DNA from: Faucicola osloensis_C
Lineage (GTDB): Bacteria; Pseudomonadota; Gammaproteobacteria; Pseudomonadales; Moraxellaceae
Length of the DNA stretch: 64,000 nucleotides
Assembly (NCBI GenBank): GCA_019353055.1
Contig: JABAHL010000009.1
Span: forward strand, 25,908-89,907
Reading direction: 5' to 3'
Positions 36,338 through 45,806 of the stretch are shown here, in pieces. Position numbers and translations under genes: made by a program. How positions within the stretch are numbered: the stretch's first letter is position 1; the number at the start of each line of letters is the position of its first letter. Below the pieces are notes generated by a model. The model saw only the letters and a list, made by a program, of their open reading frames with translations. It had not been told where the DNA came from and did no database searches.

Positions 36338-36564
36338 TATTTAATTTAAATACTGCTCAGTAACCATATCTAAATCAATCATTTAGCTATAAGAAACACA
36401 CTAAAAATCTAGTATCTAAGCGATTAATTAGAAGAAAATTGAGAAATAATTTGGAATAAAATAATTTTTAAAGATAGGTTTGAAATCTATAGATGTGAAA
36501 AACAGAGGTAGTAAGGAGTATTTTTAAATAAAGAAAAACCCTTTCATAACGGTATATGAAAAGG

Positions 36565-37756
36565 CTCTGCACACGACAAAAAAATCATCCCCACCCGATT
36601 TTCATAGGTTTAGGGGTTAAAAAGCTAACTAACTGTCGAAAGACAGTCTTATTATTGTTAAAAAATACCAAGCGAAGACCTTCAATCAACACATCCAGGC
36701 CAAGCGCAAACAAACTGGCTTGAGGTCGAGCGTTTGACTTTAACTTGCGTTTTAACGGCTTATCTTTGTCTTTATAAATACCGACATGATAAGCCCAACA
36801 AAATGCTAAGGCATTCACTGCGACTAATTTGCTGACCCGATCAAGATGGGTTAAGTGGGTATCTTCAAGATTAAAGCCACGGCCCTTTAGACAAGCAAAT
36901 AAAGTCTCAATCTCCCAACGCTTAGCATAGCTTGTCATCGCATCCACTGTTTCTAGTTGATTGGTTGCGACAATCACTAAACCGTAGTCTTTATCACGCT
37001 TGGCAAATACTCGAACCAAACAACCATCGACAGTCAGTATTCGTCCATGTCGATATGTTTCTTGATGGCTAACATGGCGTAATAACTCTTTAATCTGTAC
37101 CAACTTGCCATGATGATTCTTAACTTTACTGTTCTTCTTAATCCGTATGGCAAAGGGGATGTGATTATTGGTGAGCCAGTTAAACCATTTTTCGCCAACA
37201 AACTCTCTGTCTGCTACTATCATCTCAAGGTTATCTTTGCCAAATTGTTTGATAAACCGCTCAATAAGTTCACAGCGTTCAAGATGGTTTGTATTACCTC
37301 GCTTATCTAGCATGTGCCAGTATAAGGGGATGGCTATCCCTTTATATACCACCCCTAGCATAAAGATGTTGAGGTTACTTTTACCCCATTTCCAGTTGGT
37401 GCGGTCAATGGTTAAGGTGACCTTGCCTAGCCCAAATAGTCGATATATCATTAAAGCCAGTTGATCGTAGTCTATCCTCGCTTCGGCAAAAAATCGCTGT
37501 AGTCTGCGATAGTGACTGTCGGTCTTGCCACCCTTAGGGAGGTGTCTTGCTATTTTTTTTTAAGATTACTGCTTTGAGCAGTAATCAGGGCTATTATCAT
37601 TAGGCTCAAACAATTGATTCTTGCCTTGTTCATGCTCAGGTTTTGGGTTAAAATCTCACTAAGTCTGTTAAAGTTTGGCATAGTCTGATTCGTCTTAAAA
37701 ATTACTATTATGCCTTTGCTTTAACAGACTTTTTTGTTTTTTTGTCGTGTGCAGAG
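36565..37756. mobile_element. IS4-family insertion sequence
   Basis: The terminal inverted repeats CTCTGCACACGACAAAAAAA (left, 36565) and TTTTTTTGTCGTGTGCAGAG (right, ending 37756) bound a 1192-bp element with one transposase gene on the minus strand. Flanks show no convincing target duplication (left ATGAAAAGG, right TAGTCATAA). Confidence 0.88.
36585..37680 (-). pseudogene. IS4-family transposase, frameshifted at an A9 run
   Basis: The N-terminal part starts at ATG 37680 (MPNFNRLSEILTQNLSMNKA) and reads to SSNLKKK, where a run of nine A (37553-37561 on the minus strand) leads to a stop. One extra base, or loss of two, would restore ARHLPKGGKTDSHYRRLQRF into the long frame opening at 37451. 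That frame has LTIDRTNWKWGKSNLN (first Asp), MIVADREFVGEKWF (second) and SYAKRWEIETLFACLKGRGF (the Y-x2-R-W-x-I-E YREK-like motif) and runs to 36585. Slippage on A9 could still give active protein. Confidence 0.82.
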
Positions 37757-37778
37757 TAGTCATAATTAGCAGTCAGCA

Positions 37779-37865
37779 CAGAATGCGGAGAAAATAGTAC
37801 GCTAAGGAAATTAGTCGAGTATTTTTAAAATTGATAATGGGTGAAATGTCTATAAAACGACCGTA
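37779..37865 (+). repeat. Dispersed repeat, copy A
   Basis: CAGAATGCGGAGAAAATAGT followed by ACGCTAAGGAAATTAGTCGA and ATTTTTAAAATTGATAA. It matches copy B at 51550 with only a few differences over about 58 bp, after which both continue with ATGTCTA/GTGTCTA and CGACCGT/CGTCCGT. It lies between the IS4 element and modC. Confidence 0.75.
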
Positions 37866-37891
37866 CTGTGCACATTGTGCCGAACCTTTCT

Positions 37892-38533
37892 TTATAAAAA
37901 ATAAATCTCATCAGTCAGTGCCGATATTTCGTCTTTATCATGGCTAACATACAGAATAGGAATTTGCGTAGTAGTGATGATTTGTTGAAAAAACGGCAAA
38001 ATCTCTTGCTTATGAATACTATCTAAGGCGGATAACGGCTCATCAAGAAGCAGTAATTGCGGAGAATATAGCAAAGCCCGCCCCAAAGCTACTCGCTGTT
38101 TTTCACCACCTGACAGCTTGGTTGGCATTCGATGAGTCAAATGCTCAAGTTTTAACAAGTCGATAATTTCATCAATTTGAAACCGCCGATTTTCTGGTGA
38201 GATATTACGATAGCCGAACAATAAATTTTCCATGACAGATTTGTGGGGAAAAATTTGAGCATCTTGGAACACCAAACCCACTCGTCGTTGCTGAGTCGAT
38301 AGATTGATTTTCTTTTGGCTGTCAAACCATGTCTGACCATTGATGATGATTTTACCCTGTTTGGGTGTATAAATTCCCGCGATACTGTGCAAAATACTGG
38401 TTTTACCCGAACCCGACACACCAAATAATCCCATAACTTGCTTGGTTGATTGTAGGTTTGCTAACAACTGAAATTTACCCAAGCTTAGTAAAAAATCACA
38501 ATCAAAAACAAGCGGTTGGGTAATATTTATCAT
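37892..38533 (-). CDS. modC: Molybdate ABC transporter ATPase, short form
   Basis: Energises molybdate import through ModB. The 213-residue protein has Walker A GVSGSGKTS, Q-loop GLVFQDAQIFPHKSV, signature KLSGGEKQRVALGRALL, Walker B LLLLDEPLSALD and H-loop VSHDKDE, all typical of ModC/CysA. It stops right after the ATPase core, so the C-terminal molybdate-binding TOBE/MOP domain of E. coli ModC (352 aa) is missing. The tail ALTDEIYFL precedes TAA 37892 near a repeat, so truncation is possible, but short ModC proteins exist elsewhere. Confidence 0.85.
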   Translation of the reverse strand: MINITQPLVFDCDFLLSLGKFQLLANLQSTKQVMGLFGVSGSGKTSILHSIAGIYTPKQGKIIINGQTWFDSQKKINLSTQQRRVGLVFQDAQIFPHKSVMENLLFGYRNISPENRRFQIDEIIDLLKLEHLTHRMPTKLSGGEKQRVALGRALLYSPQLLLLDEPLSALDSIHKQEILPFFQQIITTTQIPILYVSHDKDEISALTDEIYFL

Positions 38534-38575
38534 AATAATATTCGTTTAAGGTAGAATTTATTGTAAGGTGAGAAG

Positions 38576-39268
38576 CTAAGCCAGTTTGCGTTTTCTATAA
38601 CGCCCATACCATTGCGACAACCACAATGCCATAAATGCAATACCAACCGATAAGACCAACAAGCGCATAATTTGGGAATCACTATCGGGCTGTTGTAATA
38701 GACTGTAAATAGCAAGCGGTAGTGTCCGAGTTTCGCCCTCAATATTACCGACAAAAGTAATGGTCGCCCCAAATTCCCCCAAACTGCGACAAAACGATAA
38801 AATAGCCCCGATCACAATCCCCGCACCCGACAGCGGTAATGTCACTTGGAAAAACGTCCGCAAACGGCTTGCACCCAGTGTCATGGCAGTTATTTCTAGG
38901 CGTTTATCGACCAACTCAATTGCCAAACGAACTGACTGTACCATGAGCGGAAAACCCATAACTGCCGATGCCAAAACCGCACCTTTCCAGTTAAAAGCAA
39001 GCTCAAAACCCATTCTTGTTAGGTATTTGCCAATTAAGCCTTCATTGCCAAATAGCACAAGCAAGATATAACCTGGTACAACTGGCGGCAATACAAGCGG
39101 TAAAAATACCAAAGTTTCAAATAACGATTTACCCCAAAAATCCTTACGAGCGAGCAACCAACCCATGCCAATGGCAGGGACAAGGTTAATCAGCAAGCTA
39201 AAACTTGCCACTTGGCAAGATAGCTTAATCACTTCAATTTCTTCTGGCGTCAAATTGGGGGCTAACAT
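38576..39268 (-). CDS. modB: Molybdate ABC transporter permease
   Basis: Inner-membrane channel for molybdate, 230 aa with five or six TM helices. The start LTPEEIEVIKLSCQVASFSL is typical of ModB, as are LPLVLPPVVPGYILL, the EAA loop EITAMTLGASRLRTFFQVTL and FCRSLGEFGATITFVGNIEG. It begins 14 bp after modA and ends 42 bp before modC. Confidence 0.92.
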   Translation of the reverse strand: MLAPNLTPEEIEVIKLSCQVASFSLLINLVPAIGMGWLLARKDFWGKSLFETLVFLPLVLPPVVPGYILLVLFGNEGLIGKYLTRMGFELAFNWKGAVLASAVMGFPLMVQSVRLAIELVDKRLEITAMTLGASRLRTFFQVTLPLSGAGIVIGAILSFCRSLGEFGATITFVGNIEGETRTLPLAIYSLLQQPDSDSQIMRLLVLSVGIAFMALWLSQWYGRYRKRKLA

Positions 39269-39282
39269 AGTTATTTGATTGC

Positions 39283-40041
39283 TTATTGCAGCCCATTAAA
39301 GCCATATTTTTTATAAATCGCTTTGGCAGGAGCAGATTGTAAGAATTGGTAATAGCGCTGTGCCTCCGCGTTTTTCTTAACCATAGCAATGGGATAAACA
39401 ATCGGTGTATGCGTAGTCAGTGGGAACACACCAATAATTTGTACATTTTTTGCCACCGCTGCATCGGTTGCATACACGACACCAAGCTGACATTCCCCAC
39501 GATTAACAAAGTTTAACGCCGCACGTACGTCTTCGGTTTCAACGAGACGTGGTTTGAGCGTATCCCACCAGCCAAGATTGGTCATGGCTTGTTTCGCATA
39601 TTTGCCGACTGGTACACTTGATGTATTACCTGTACACCATTTGCCCGTGAATGCTCCACCTATATTAAAGGATTTTTCCATTCTAATTGGTGTGGTAATA
39701 GGTTTTGATTTTGGTGTAATTAAAACCAAACGGTTGCCTAAAATATTTTTGTAAGTCCCACTGATGATTTTATTTTTTTTGCTTAAATAATCCATCCAAG
39801 CGGTATCTGCTGAGATAAATATATCTGCCCCTGCCCCTTGTTCGATTTGTTTGGCAAGGGTTGATGAGGCGGCATAAGAGGTTTTTACTTTGGTTTTGTA
39901 TTGTTCTGTATACAGTTTATTGATATCGTTAATGGCATTGGTCATGCTGGCAGCAGCATAAATAGTGATATCAGCATTGGCGACTTGGTTAACACCAATG
40001 GCAAGGGCTGCTAAAACCAAGGTTTTTGCGACAAATTTCAT
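39283..40041 (-). CDS. modA: Periplasmic molybdate-binding protein
   Basis: Captures molybdate (or tungstate) for ModBC. ATG 40041, preceded by AGAGGAAAA, starts a clean signal peptide MKFVAKTLVLAALAIGVNQV with cleavage after ANA. The frame is open upstream to 40065, but those extra residues would precede the signal peptide. The mature protein begins DITIYAAASMTNAINDINKL, the family hallmark, with ASSTLAKQIEQGAGADIFIS and VGKYAKQAMTNLGWWDTL further on. Molybdate supply fits the YdeP-like molybdoenzyme at 28710-31085. Confidence 0.93.
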   Translation of the reverse strand: MKFVAKTLVLAALAIGVNQVANADITIYAAASMTNAINDINKLYTEQYKTKVKTSYAASSTLAKQIEQGAGADIFISADTAWMDYLSKKNKIISGTYKNILGNRLVLITPKSKPITTPIRMEKSFNIGGAFTGKWCTGNTSSVPVGKYAKQAMTNLGWWDTLKPRLVETEDVRAALNFVNRGECQLGVVYATDAAVAKNVQIIGVFPLTTHTPIVYPIAMVKKNAEAQRYYQFLQSAPAKAIYKKYGFNGLQ

Positions 40042-40289
40042 GCGATTTTCCTCTCTTACATCCAATATTAATCTTTTTTTACATCCAAGATCATGTGCAA
40101 TGCTTTAATTAAAATGGTGACAGTTGCGACAAAGTTTAAACGCAGTTTTTGGGGCTGTGTTAGGCCCTTATATTTTCTGGTAAAAATAAATTTTTAGAAA
40201 TAAGCGGTTTAAGCTTTTGATATTTTAATTCTTGAATTGTAGCATGAAAACCAACGTTTAATATGAACAAAGAGGTAAGTAAAGTGTAT

Positions 40290-40530
40290 GCTGTTGCACT
40301 GGCTTATCAACTCTCACATATCAAACGACAAGAAACAATACACACCTTACCCAAGAACAAAGATAGCAAATATCTGCGTTAAAGAAAATAGAAATCAGTG
40401 ATAGCGAAATTGTCAGAAGCATCGGCTTTAACAAATCGACTATTAGCCGAGAAATCAAGTGAAACATAACGAAGTCAGGATATTGTCCAAAGTAAGCCCA
40501 TAGGTTGGCTGCAAAACGTAAACCTAGGAA
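40290..40530 (+). pseudogene. Degenerate IS30-type transposase fragment
   Basis: Pieces in two frames resemble the IS30 N-terminus: YQLSHIKRQETIHTLPKNKD, then ISDSEIVRSIGFNKSTISRE (the helix-turn-helix) and KSGYCPK-AHRLAAKRK. Stops and frame changes make it a dead remnant. It lies in the 640-bp gap between modA and the ynb-like locus; the rest of the gap (40042-40290 and 40530-40682) shows no gene. Confidence 0.65.
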
Positions 40531-40682
40531 TGTTACGTAATCTGCATAATTCATTCAAAATAATCTCTACTATATTAAGTTAAGCAAACTGTTTTTACTG
40601 CTATCCTCCTATCCAAAAGACTTGTAAAAATGGATGAATACTAGCACAATCATTAAACTTAATTTTGTTAAAATTGCCTTGC

Positions 40683-43133
40683 ATGTCTATTTATCAACTT
40701 AAAAGCCAGTTTCAAAACCAATTACGTCCTATCAGTGATGAATTAGCCAAACAAGGCTTTACTGCCAATCAAGTGACAGTATCAGCTATTGCTCTTAGCG
40801 GGGCAACTGCCTATGTCATTGCCTACCAAGCGGATAAGACGCCAGCACTTTGGTATAGTCTGCCTATCAATCTGTTTATACGAATGGCCATGAATGCCAT
40901 TGATGGCATGATGGCAAAGGAACATGGTCAGGCATCAACCTTAGGCGTATGGCTAAATGAAGTGGGAGATATCGTTTCTGACCGAGTTTTAATAGCCAGC
41001 TTGTCGCCACATCTAAGGCAGCACCGAACTGCCTTGCAAAGTGTACAACGACTAACTCTTACCACAGAGATTATAGCGATTGTAAGTCAGCAGATGGTTA
41101 ACCAACGGGCTAATCAAGGCCCTTTAGGTAAAAGTGATAGAGCGTTTGAACTCGGGGTAATCGGTGTCCTGACAGGGGCTGGCTTCTCTTTGTTACCGTA
41201 CGCCCGCTATATCTTTTTAGCCAATCAGCTACTGCTAATAAAAACTATAATTAATCGCTTACAATTTATTGCTACACAGTATTGGCACCAGCAACACCAA
41301 GAAGCAGTACAACGCCTTTTAATCGCATATACTTTAGAGAATGCTATGAAAACTCCCACTAAAATCGAAGAAACCATTAACTGTTTTAACAGCTATGACG
41401 GCACTGCCATGTTTTACCGTTATTGGCTTGGCAAATCAATAGATGACATCAAAGCGAATGCCGAAAAAGAAAAAATTGTTGTTTTGCTGCACCGTGGACA
41501 TGAGCATTCAGGACGATTGACCGAATTATCTCACGCCTTTGTACAAGCAGGTTATCAGGTGTTTGCATGGGATGCCCGAGGCAATGGCCGCTCAGGGGGA
41601 GAGCGAGACGATGCCGAAAACTTCGCCCAGTTGGTACGCGACTTAGATGAGTTTATTGGGGTAGTGAAAGCCCAAACTGGAACTATCGATGCACAGTTGT
41701 TATTGGTCGCTAGTAGCTTAGGTGCGGTGATTGCGACTAGTTGGGTACACGATTACGCACCGACTGTGCGAGGGATGATTTTAGGTACACCAGCCTTTGC
41801 GATTCGTTTGTATGTACCATTTGCAATGCCAGCATTAAAAGTCGCTAAAAAGCTAGGGGTTATGTCGCGTGTCTCAAGTTACGTTAAAGCCAAGGTGCTT
41901 ACCCATAACGATGCGGCACAGCAAACTTACAATGAAGATCCTTTGATTTCATCGAGTATCTCACGCAATCTATTAATCGACTCATTACAAACCGGCAAAC
42001 GCTTGGTTGATGACGCAGGTGCTATCGTTACCCCGACCTTTATCTTATGTGCGGGTAAAGACTATGTCGTTGATAAACGAGTCATCCGAGACTTTTATGA
42101 AGCGATACGCTCACCGATGAAACGCTGGGCTTACTATCCAGACAGCTATCATGCGCTTTTTCATGAAGTCAATAAACAGCAGGTATTTGCTGACTGCATT
42201 GAGTTTGCTGATAAGATTTTTGCACAGCCGCTATCGCAAGTAGATTTACAACATGCTGATAACCCCAAAAGTCAAGCGGATAGCTACAGTAAAGATCGGG
42301 TCGATAGAATGGCGGTCAATGGCTTTAACCCACAGTTTGCCTTAACCAAATTTGCCATCCAAAAATTTGGTAATATCAGCGATGGCGTTGCCACGGGTGT
42401 CAAGCATGGTTTTGACTCAGGCAGCTCACTTGAAAAAGTCTATCAAAACCAGCCGCAGGGCAAAAACTTCCTAGGTAAAGTGGTGGATCAATTCTACTTG
42501 AACAACATTGGGTGGCGAGGCATTCGTATCCGTAAACAACACCTATTAGAATTGGGTCAACTGGCGATTGAGCAACTACAAAAAACTGCCAGTGATACAC
42601 CCATTCATGCAATGGATATCGCCAGTGGCAACGGTTACTACATGTTTGAATTGGCACAAGGCAATGCAGATTTACACGCAGAGCTACGCGATTATGATAG
42701 CCATAATATTGAAGTAATGACGCAAAAGGCATTGCAACAAGGCTTGAGTGGACGTCTTATTGCAGTACAAAAAGATGCTTTTGACCATAACAGTTATCAA
42801 AATCAAGCACAATATCAGCTTGCTATGGCTTCTGGGGTATTTGAGCTATTTAGCGATAATACCAAAGTTAAAACTGCCATACAGGGTATTTATAGTCAGC
42901 TAACAGAGGGCGGTTACTTTATTTATACCAACCAACCTTGGCACCCTGAGCAAGAGTTTATAGGTAAAACGCTTAATAGTCATCAAGGCAAAGATTGGGT
43001 AATGCGTTGCCGCAGCCAAGCAGAAATCGATCAGTTAGTGACTCAAGCAGGTTTTGAAAAAGTTACCATGCGCATTGATGAGTTTGGCATTTTCACTGTG
43101 TCATTAGCGGTTAAGCCAACTGTCAACGCATGA
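40683..43133 (+). CDS. Fused CDP-alcohol phosphatidyltransferase / alpha-beta hydrolase / SAM methyltransferase (YnbA-YnbC-like)
   Basis: One continuous 816-residue frame from ATG 40683 (a TTG at 40665 is also open). Residues 1-215 form a membrane CDP-alcohol phosphatidyltransferase like YnbA: NAIDGMMAKEHGQASTLGVW then LNEVGD, where Asn71 and Asn92 replace two of the usual four Asp residues, and GPLGKSDRAF. Residues ~225-540 form an alpha/beta hydrolase (LLHRGHEHSGRL, DARGNGRSGG, nucleophile VASSLGA). Residues ~560-816 form a class I methyltransferase (AMDIASGNGYYMFELAQG). E. coli encodes these as separate YnbA and YnbC. The protein overlaps the patatin gene by 4 bp. Confidence 0.82.
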   Translation: MSIYQLKSQFQNQLRPISDELAKQGFTANQVTVSAIALSGATAYVIAYQADKTPALWYSLPINLFIRMAMNAIDGMMAKEHGQASTLGVWLNEVGDIVSDRVLIASLSPHLRQHRTALQSVQRLTLTTEIIAIVSQQMVNQRANQGPLGKSDRAFELGVIGVLTGAGFSLLPYARYIFLANQLLLIKTIINRLQFIATQYWHQQHQEAVQRLLIAYTLENAMKTPTKIEETINCFNSYDGTAMFYRYWLGKSIDDIKANAEKEKIVVLLHRGHEHSGRLTELSHAFVQAGYQVFAWDARGNGRSGGERDDAENFAQLVRDLDEFIGVVKAQTGTIDAQLLLVASSLGAVIATSWVHDYAPTVRGMILGTPAFAIRLYVPFAMPALKVAKKLGVMSRVSSYVKAKVLTHNDAAQQTYNEDPLISSSISRNLLIDSLQTGKRLVDDAGAIVTPTFILCAGKDYVVDKRVIRDFYEAIRSPMKRWAYYPDSYHALFHEVNKQQVFADCIEFADKIFAQPLSQVDLQHADNPKSQADSYSKDRVDRMAVNGFNPQFALTKFAIQKFGNISDGVATGVKHGFDSGSSLEKVYQNQPQGKNFLGKVVDQFYLNNIGWRGIRIRKQHLLELGQLAIEQLQKTASDTPIHAMDIASGNGYYMFELAQGNADLHAELRDYDSHNIEVMTQKALQQGLSGRLIAVQKDAFDHNSYQNQAQYQLAMASGVFELFSDNTKVKTAIQGIYSQLTEGGYFIYTNQPWHPEQEFIGKTLNSHQGKDWVMRCRSQAEIDQLVTQAGFEKVTMRIDEFGIFTVSLAVKPTVNA

Positions 43134-44251
43134 GCGAAGTGCCTGCAGTAGTCCGCCAAACAAAGCCATTTAACACAGCCGTCCTTTTCTCTGGCGGTGG
43201 GCTTCGTTTTGGTTACTATTTGGGCATGTACCAAGCGCTATGTGAACAGGCAAAAACCCCTGATATTATCTTAGCGAGTTGTGGTGGGGCATTTGTAGCT
43301 GGATTATTAGAGGTAACGGGTGGCGATAGCGAGCAGGCATTTGAGCGATTACTAAGCCGAGAATGCTATGACATGCTCTGCCGCATTACCCCAAAGCCAC
43401 CTAAACAGGTTACGGGGCACGCACTACCTGCATTGCAGCGCTTAATAGTGAGTCAAGCGTGGCAGCTAGCAAAAAACTCCCCACTAAATGTTATTAAGCG
43501 CAGACCAACGCCTCCTAACAAAATCCTTGATATACTAGCACATCAGAGCATTGCTACGATTAAAGATGAAAGCGCTGATAATCCATTGTGGCCATGGCAA
43601 CCCTCACAACTGAGTGCCACAATTAATAGTTTGGTTATTGCCAGTCGGCTATACAATGATAATGCGGCTCATCAATGGCAAGTTGTGCTACGCTGTAGTC
43701 AACAAGTCTTAGCCAATGAAATTGAAAAATTAAGTCTTTTAAATGCTCTAGCGCCTTACCAACCTGACACGATTCATTCCTCTCACTGGGTTAGCGCAGA
43801 TATGCCCTTGGCAGTTGCCGTGCGTGCGTCCATTTCAGATATGTATTACCTACCACCACTTACATGGCAAAGTCACTTACTGATGGGTGGTGTACTCAAT
43901 TTAACCCCGATTGAACTGGCTTGTGAGCTGGCTCATGAGGTCTATGCTGAAACCAAGGCAAATTATGATCGGTTGTTAGCAGAACCAGCGATTTATAGCA
44001 CATTTGGTTTTCTCGCCAATCAGCGACTTGCTCATGTGCATCAATATCAAACGCTAGACAGTGAAATCCATTGGATAGAGACTGCTGATAACGCCAAACA
44101 CATTCGCCCTGCGATGGCGAAAAAACTGCAACTCCGTCAAGGCTATATTGACGTAAAACGCCCTGATTATGCGACCTTTCAAGCGATTATGCGCGAGCAA
44201 TATGATTATGGCTATGAACGCACAATAGCTAAACTGCGAGAATCCTCATGA
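43130..44251 (+). CDS. Patatin-like phospholipase-fold protein with altered catalytic residues
   Basis: A 373-residue protein with the patatin start AVLFSGGGLRFGYYLGMYQA (oxyanion loop Gly-rich) and the nucleophile elbow region ILASCGGAFVAGLL. Where patatins have G-x-S-x-G, this reads A-S-C-G-G, so Cys51 stands at the Ser position. The dyad motif D-G-G is LLMGGVLNLTP, with Met252 in place of Asp. Canonical hydrolase activity is therefore doubtful; a Cys-based acyl transfer or a lipid-binding role is possible. ATGA overlaps on both sides couple it to the fusion protein and to the SDR. Confidence 0.78.
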   Translation: MSEVPAVVRQTKPFNTAVLFSGGGLRFGYYLGMYQALCEQAKTPDIILASCGGAFVAGLLEVTGGDSEQAFERLLSRECYDMLCRITPKPPKQVTGHALPALQRLIVSQAWQLAKNSPLNVIKRRPTPPNKILDILAHQSIATIKDESADNPLWPWQPSQLSATINSLVIASRLYNDNAAHQWQVVLRCSQQVLANEIEKLSLLNALAPYQPDTIHSSHWVSADMPLAVAVRASISDMYYLPPLTWQSHLLMGGVLNLTPIELACELAHEVYAETKANYDRLLAEPAIYSTFGFLANQRLAHVHQYQTLDSEIHWIETADNAKHIRPAMAKKLQLRQGYIDVKRPDYATFQAIMREQYDYGYERTIAKLRESS

Positions 44252-45027
44252 AACATATCATCATTATTGGCGGTACCAGTGGTATCGGTTTGGCGTTGGC
44301 AGACTGGCATTTGCATCAAAGTTGGCAAGTTACTGTGATAGGCAGTAGTGCTGAGAAAATTGCCAAGTTACCCCAATCATTACTTCAAAATCCCGCATTT
44401 ACCGCCCATGTTTGTGATATTAGCGATAATATCGCAAGGAGAAAATTGTTTGATAAACTGGCGCAGCAGCCGTTTAACCGACTGATTTATTGTGCAGGTA
44501 AATATTACAATGAGCGTCAGAACCAACTTAATCAAGATGAAAGCCAACACATGCTAGCGATTAATTTACAGGCATTTCAGGCAGTATTTGGCTGGGCAAG
44601 TGAACAATTGAAGCACAGCTATGATACCGACAAATCACTGATTGCAATTGCTTCAGTCGCAGGGTTGCTGGATTTTGAGGATGCCAGTTTGTACGCTAAG
44701 TGCAAGCGAGCGATGATAGCCAGTTGCGATGCTTATCGCATAGGGCTGCGACCCTTTCACATTAACGTCATTTGTATTGCTTCAGGCTACATTGATACCA
44801 CGCAACTACGCTCTCTCAATAATGGCGATGCCAGTCATAAGCCCCATATAATTAGCGAACAACAAGCGGTTAAAGAAATCATGACGGCGATTGAGCAAAA
44901 TATAGCCTTGCATATTTTTCCAAAGCCGATGAAACGTACTATTTCGCTATTGTCGGTATTACCCAAACCGCTACTCAATCAGATTATGAAACTGCAATAT
45001 CGGCATCAAGACAAACAAGTGCGATAA
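44248..45027 (+). CDS. Short-chain dehydrogenase/reductase
   Basis: A 259-residue classical SDR. The NAD(P)-binding motif GGTSGIG starts at residue 8, the NAG-equivalent is YCAGKYY, and the catalytic set is IASVAG (Ser) with YAKCK (Tyr-x3-Lys), then SGYIDT. A basic C-terminal tail (PKPMKRTISLLSVLPKP) could associate with membranes, as in SDRs acting on lipids. It is coupled by ATGA overlap to the patatin-like gene and overlaps the convergent cdsA-like gene by 22 bp. Oxidation or reduction of a lipid head group or acyl chain is a reasonable inference. Confidence 0.82.
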   Translation: MKHIIIIGGTSGIGLALADWHLHQSWQVTVIGSSAEKIAKLPQSLLQNPAFTAHVCDISDNIARRKLFDKLAQQPFNRLIYCAGKYYNERQNQLNQDESQHMLAINLQAFQAVFGWASEQLKHSYDTDKSLIAIASVAGLLDFEDASLYAKCKRAMIASCDAYRIGLRPFHINVICIASGYIDTTQLRSLNNGDASHKPHIISEQQAVKEIMTAIEQNIALHIFPKPMKRTISLLSVLPKPLLNQIMKLQYRHQDKQVR

Positions 45028-45806
45028 ATGAGCCAAAAAGCTGGCACAGCGAGCATTAAGCTATCAATCCTATCTATAATACCCCCATGACCCTTTAGCC
45101 ATCGCCCCATGTCCTTAACGCCATGACTACGCTTGACGGCTGACTCTAGTAAATCTCCGACAATACCAATGCTGGTCAATATCCAGGCAAGTATAAAAAT
45201 CTGAGTATAGTTAAAAGGGGTTAAAAACTTGCCAATGGGTAAGCTCAGAGCTGAAGTCAGCATACAACCAAATAAGGCCCCTTCAATGGTTTTATTGGGG
45301 CTAATGATAGGTGCAAGTTTACGCTTGAATAAGCGTTGCCCCAGCAGTTTTCCCATCAAATATTGGCCAATATCGTTAAACTGAATCACGAAAATAACAA
45401 AAAGCAAGATGCCTAGCTGATGTTGCTGGTTCAATGACGTGCCTAGGTCAATAAAAGCGATAATAAATAGGCTAAATACCAGGATAAAGAGGCTGTCAAG
45501 ATATCGTTGCTTGGTGGTTTGGCTAGGAAACTGTCGAAACAAACGGCGAATTTCATGCTGACCCTTGAGTAGCATCAGTACGGCTAATAGGGCAATACCA
45601 AAAGCAAAGTCTGGGGTATTAATAATCAAGCCGACTAGTAGCAAACTTAACAGCACTATCCAGGAGCGGACCGTGTAATAAACCGTACCAAAGCGTAAAT
45701 GACCGCCTAAAGTTTTCAATGTTAGCCAAACCATGGTGGCAAGTAACAGTAGCGCTATCAAGAAAACCACAGGTTTTAACAACACAATACTCACCAAACC
45801 CACCAC
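45006..45806 (-). CDS. CdsA-like phosphatidate cytidylyltransferase (YnbB-like)
   Basis: Integral membrane protein of 266 aa with about 7-8 TM helices. It makes CDP-diacylglycerol-type lipid, the donor for CDP-alcohol phosphatidyltransferases. The C-terminal signature SAVKRSHGVKDMGRWLKGHG then GIIDRIDSL matches CdsA (S-x3-K-R-x3-K-D-x5-[IL]-x-G-H-G-G-[IVF]-x-D-R-x-D). ISPNKTIEGALFG is also typical. A second CdsA beside a CDP-alcohol transferase is the ynbA/ynbB pairing. It overlaps the SDR gene tail-to-tail. Confidence 0.85.
   Translation of the reverse strand: MVGLVSIVLLKPVVFLIALLLLATMVWLTLKTLGGHLRFGTVYYTVRSWIVLLSLLLVGLIINTPDFAFGIALLAVLMLLKGQHEIRRLFRQFPSQTTKQRYLDSLFILVFSLFIIAFIDLGTSLNQQHQLGILLFVIFVIQFNDIGQYLMGKLLGQRLFKRKLAPIISPNKTIEGALFGCMLTSALSLPIGKFLTPFNYTQIFILAWILTSIGIVGDLLESAVKRSHGVKDMGRWLKGHGGIIDRIDSLMLAVPAFWLIYRTCLS

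Noticed and set aside
40321..40554. 77-codon minus-strand frame between modA and the ynb-like locus
   Set aside because: It lies antisense to the degenerate IS30 fragment and has no start signal or family features.
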